Source: Nitrospirota bacterium
Lineage (GTDB): Bacteria; Nitrospirota; Nitrospiria; Nitrospirales; NS-4
NCBI GenBank assembly: GCA_005877525.1
Contig: VBON01000002.1
Coordinates: 1-7,772, forward strand
Direction: 5' to 3'
Length of the DNA stretch: 7,772 bases
This document shows positions 6,026 through 7,772 of the stretch, piece by piece. Each line of letters starts with the position of its first letter. Positions within the stretch are counted from its first letter, which is position 1. Below the pieces are notes generated by a model. It saw nothing but the letters and a program-made list of their open reading frames with translations, searched no databases and was not told where the DNA came from. Position numbers and translations under genes: made by a program.

Positions 6026-7624
6026 TTATTGTTCGCCCTGTTTTTGGAGGTTCTTTCGATAGTTACGGTCGATCTCTTCAAGACCGCTCGGGGTAAAGTG
6101 GCCCGCTGCTGTCTCCACCCACTGCTTATCTTTGCAGCAAGTGCCGTCTGGCAGAAGATCCCAAGATCCTCGCCGAATCACGATGTCGCCCGGCTCCGCC
6201 AGGCGCGGCACGCGCACCTTGATCTCGTTGTCGTTCCAGCTCTCCACGATGCCGGCGACATATTTTGCCCGGACGTAATCCTCTTGAGCCGGAAACAGTA
6301 CCGATGTTCTGGCAACGTTCTCGCTGAGCTTGGTGAATTTATGCTGATGGCCTTCCCGGGAGATATTATCTTGCGTGCGCTCGTCGGTCGTGACAAAGTC
6401 CCCGAACCCGGAGCCTTTAATCGTGACCACACTTCCGATCTCCGCTGTTTCCGGTGTGACGGAGTCAACTTTCGGCACCGTCAAGGTGAACTCTCCCGCG
6501 CCGGCGGTCGCGAAGCCCTGCTCCGCGCAGCATGATCCATCCGCATTGACCTTGACTGCTCCGCGACGGACCTCCAAGGGACCGGTTTTCCCGCTGACTG
6601 GCACCCAGACATGGATCACGCGGTCGGCCCATTGGAACACGCGGCCCGGAATTCCACCGAACAGCACCTGGTTGGGGCCGCTGTCGGAAAACACCCCGAA
6701 GTGCTCGCCGGAGATGGTGATAAGACTTCCCACCGGCGCGGTGTCCGGCTGGAAGCCGATGACGTGCTGCGGGGTGAGTCGAAACTCTCCGACCGTGCGG
6801 CTCTCGCTTCCTCTCTTTAGCGTCACTGGTCCCGACGTGCCATTTAATGGAACGTTCACACGAATGCGGTTGTTCGACCACTCACGGACCTGCGCCGGGA
6901 CCCCGTTAAACAAAACCAGATCCTCACCCAGCTTCATTTGTCCGAAGCCTCCGCCGGAGATGACGACCGGCGTTCCGATCGGCCCTTCCGTGGGTTCCAT
7001 CAGCATAGTTGCTACGACCGTAAAGGCCACCGGTTTGCTGATGCTGTATCCCGCGGCGGCGCAACAGGAGCCGTCCTGAAGAGGATCTACCGAGGCTAAG
7101 CGCACGGTGAGAGGCCCGCTGGTCGCATTCGAGGGCACTTTCACTTCGATGCGGGAATCCCTCCAGCGGAGGACTTCGGCGGGAACACCGTTGAACAGCA
7201 CTTCATTGACGCCGAACTGCATTTCGCTGTCCTTTTGCCCGACGGTCGGCCCGAAGTTCCGACCGAGTATTTGGACGATCTCGCCGGCCGGTGCCGAAGC
7301 GGGGGAGATTTCCTTCACGACAGGCTGCTCGACCGTGAAAACTCCAACCTGATTAGTCTTCTTGCCGTTCTTGATCACGACCGGTCCGGTGACGGCCTGC
7401 GAAGGAACCCGCACGACAATGCGGCCGTTGTCCCATTGCTGGACCAGAGCTGGAACCTTCCCAAATAGCACCATACTCTTCTGTGTCGAGACAAACTTGC
7501 CGAACCCGTCGCCCGTGATTGTGGTCTCAATACCGATAGGGCCGGAATCCGGAAAGATGGTCGTCTCGGCGAAGGCAGGATTGCCCAGAAGCGGGATGAT
7601 TAAAAGTGGCAAAATGGTCTTCAT
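6026..7624 (-). CDS. Secreted protein with five IPT/TIG domains and three DG(S/T)CC loops
   Basis: The product is a 532-residue exported protein of unknown function. Residues 1-19 (MKTILPLLIIPLLGNPAFA) form a typical signal peptide cleaved before E20. Five immunoglobulin-like IPT/TIG domains follow, at about 22-99, 102-203, 206-283, 286-383 and 384-512. Each shows xPxxGPIG or APxG, then GxxFG, VLFxGxPAxVxxW, a (R/K)IxVxVP strand and GPVxxxxG. Domains 2, 4 and 5 carry an extra loop ending in DGSCC, DGSCC and DGTCC (cysteines 187/188, 365/366, 496/497). These are the only cysteines in the protein. Domain 5 also has an insert of about 30 residues (about 411-440) containing HQH. A charged tail with no membrane anchor or sorting motif closes it. 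TIG domains commonly serve in surface binding or as spacers. It is the first gene of a likely operon with the YCF48-like gene. No strong Shine-Dalgarno precedes the ATG, though a GGA lies nine bases upstream. Confidence 0.87.
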   Translation of the reverse strand: MKTILPLLIIPLLGNPAFAETTIFPDSGPIGIETTITGDGFGKFVSTQKSMVLFGKVPALVQQWDNGRIVVRVPSQAVTGPVVIKNGKKTNQVGVFTVEQPVVKEISPASAPAGEIVQILGRNFGPTVGQKDSEMQFGVNEVLFNGVPAEVLRWRDSRIEVKVPSNATSGPLTVRLASVDPLQDGSCCAAAGYSISKPVAFTVVATMLMEPTEGPIGTPVVISGGGFGQMKLGEDLVLFNGVPAQVREWSNNRIRVNVPLNGTSGPVTLKRGSESRTVGEFRLTPQHVIGFQPDTAPVGSLITISGEHFGVFSDSGPNQVLFGGIPGRVFQWADRVIHVWVPVSGKTGPLEVRRGAVKVNADGSCCAEQGFATAGAGEFTLTVPKVDSVTPETAEIGSVVTIKGSGFGDFVTTDERTQDNISREGHQHKFTKLSENVARTSVLFPAQEDYVRAKYVAGIVESWNDNEIKVRVPRLAEPGDIVIRRGSWDLLPDGTCCKDKQWVETAAGHFTPSGLEEIDRNYRKNLQKQGEQ

Positions 7625-7646
7625 TGGTATCGTCCGATTCCCCCCA

Positions 7647-7676
7647 TCTATAACAAGCGCGGTTTTGGGCTGTCAA
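7647..7676 (-). promoter_or_regulatory. Sigma70-type promoter of the TIG/YCF48 operon
   Basis: Read on the minus strand, a perfect -35 box TTGACA (7671-7676) is followed by 18 bases and a -10 box TATAGA (7647-7652, four of six matches). The expected start of transcription is near 7640, giving a leader of only about 16 bases before the ATG at 7624. Position and orientation fit the gene well. Confidence 0.6.
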
Positions 7677-7679
7677 CTC

Positions 7680-7702
7680 GCCGGGATACCGGTCCTCCCG
7701 GC
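7680..7702. repeat. GC-rich inverted repeat next to the -35 box
   Basis: GCCGGGA (7680-7686) and TCCCGGC (7696-7702) form a perfect 7-base stem around a 9-base loop that itself contains the palindrome ACCGGT. It begins four bases upstream of the -35 box. No T-tract follows on either strand, so an operator or an activator site is as plausible as a terminator of a neighbouring gene. Confidence 0.5.
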
Positions 7703-7772
7703 TGAATAGCGGGCCCTGTCCAATTTTAGGGGAATTCGGGAGAGTTAGCGGACCTGGAGAATGAGCTCGAGC
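7703..7772. other. Window edge, coding status undecided
   Basis: On the minus strand a frame entering from the right edge reads LELILQVR and stops at TAA (7745-7747), which could be the end of an upstream gene. On the plus strand an ATG at 7761 could open a divergent gene, but GGAG lies only one base before it. Neither can be supported from so few bases. Confidence 0.25.

Noticed and set aside
6375..7079. Plus-strand frame (234 codons) opposite the TIG gene
   Set aside because: It is proline/threonine/serine-rich sequence mirroring the repeated TIG codons; the minus strand has a signal peptide, domains and a promoter.

Overview
The window looks like chromosomal DNA from a moderately GC-rich Gram-negative bacterium. 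Gene content and order (coaX, grpE, dnaK, dnaJ, rsmE, then secreted YCF48-like and IPT/TIG proteins) and protein style suggest Nitrospirota (Nitrospira-like). That placement is an inference from memory, not a search result.

Region 1 (1-4925, + strand) is a housekeeping block. It holds the 3' half of coaX (type III pantothenate kinase), the complete DnaK chaperone set grpE-dnaK-dnaJ, and rsmE (16S rRNA m3U1498 methyltransferase), whose start lies one base after the dnaJ stop. All five genes run the same way with gaps of 1 to about 83 bases. GrpE is the nucleotide exchange factor and DnaJ the J-domain co-chaperone of DnaK, so these three work as one folding machine. No hrcA gene and no CIRCE operator is visible.

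Region 2 (4926-5047) is the gap between convergent transcription units. It holds a long imperfect inverted repeat whose arms carry the core CTGAGCGAAGCGAAG. It looks like a dispersed palindromic repeat and is placed where it could act as a two-way terminator.

Region 3 (5048-7624, - strand) is a probable two-gene operon for exported proteins, driven by a good sigma70-type promoter at 7647-7676. The first gene encodes a secreted protein with five IPT/TIG domains. Its only six cysteines form three vicinal CC pairs in DG(S/T)CC loops of domains 2, 4 and 5. The second gene, 24 bases downstream, encodes a secreted YCF48-like beta-propeller with a strict 41-residue repeat (six full blades plus a closing partial one). 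Neither has an assignable function, and the pair is the least ordinary part of the window.

Region 4 (7625-7772) holds the promoter, a GC-rich inverted repeat directly upstream of its -35 box, and about 70 bases whose coding status cannot be decided. No intergenic stretch exceeds 300 bases. No tRNA, rRNA, CRISPR array or insertion sequence was seen.
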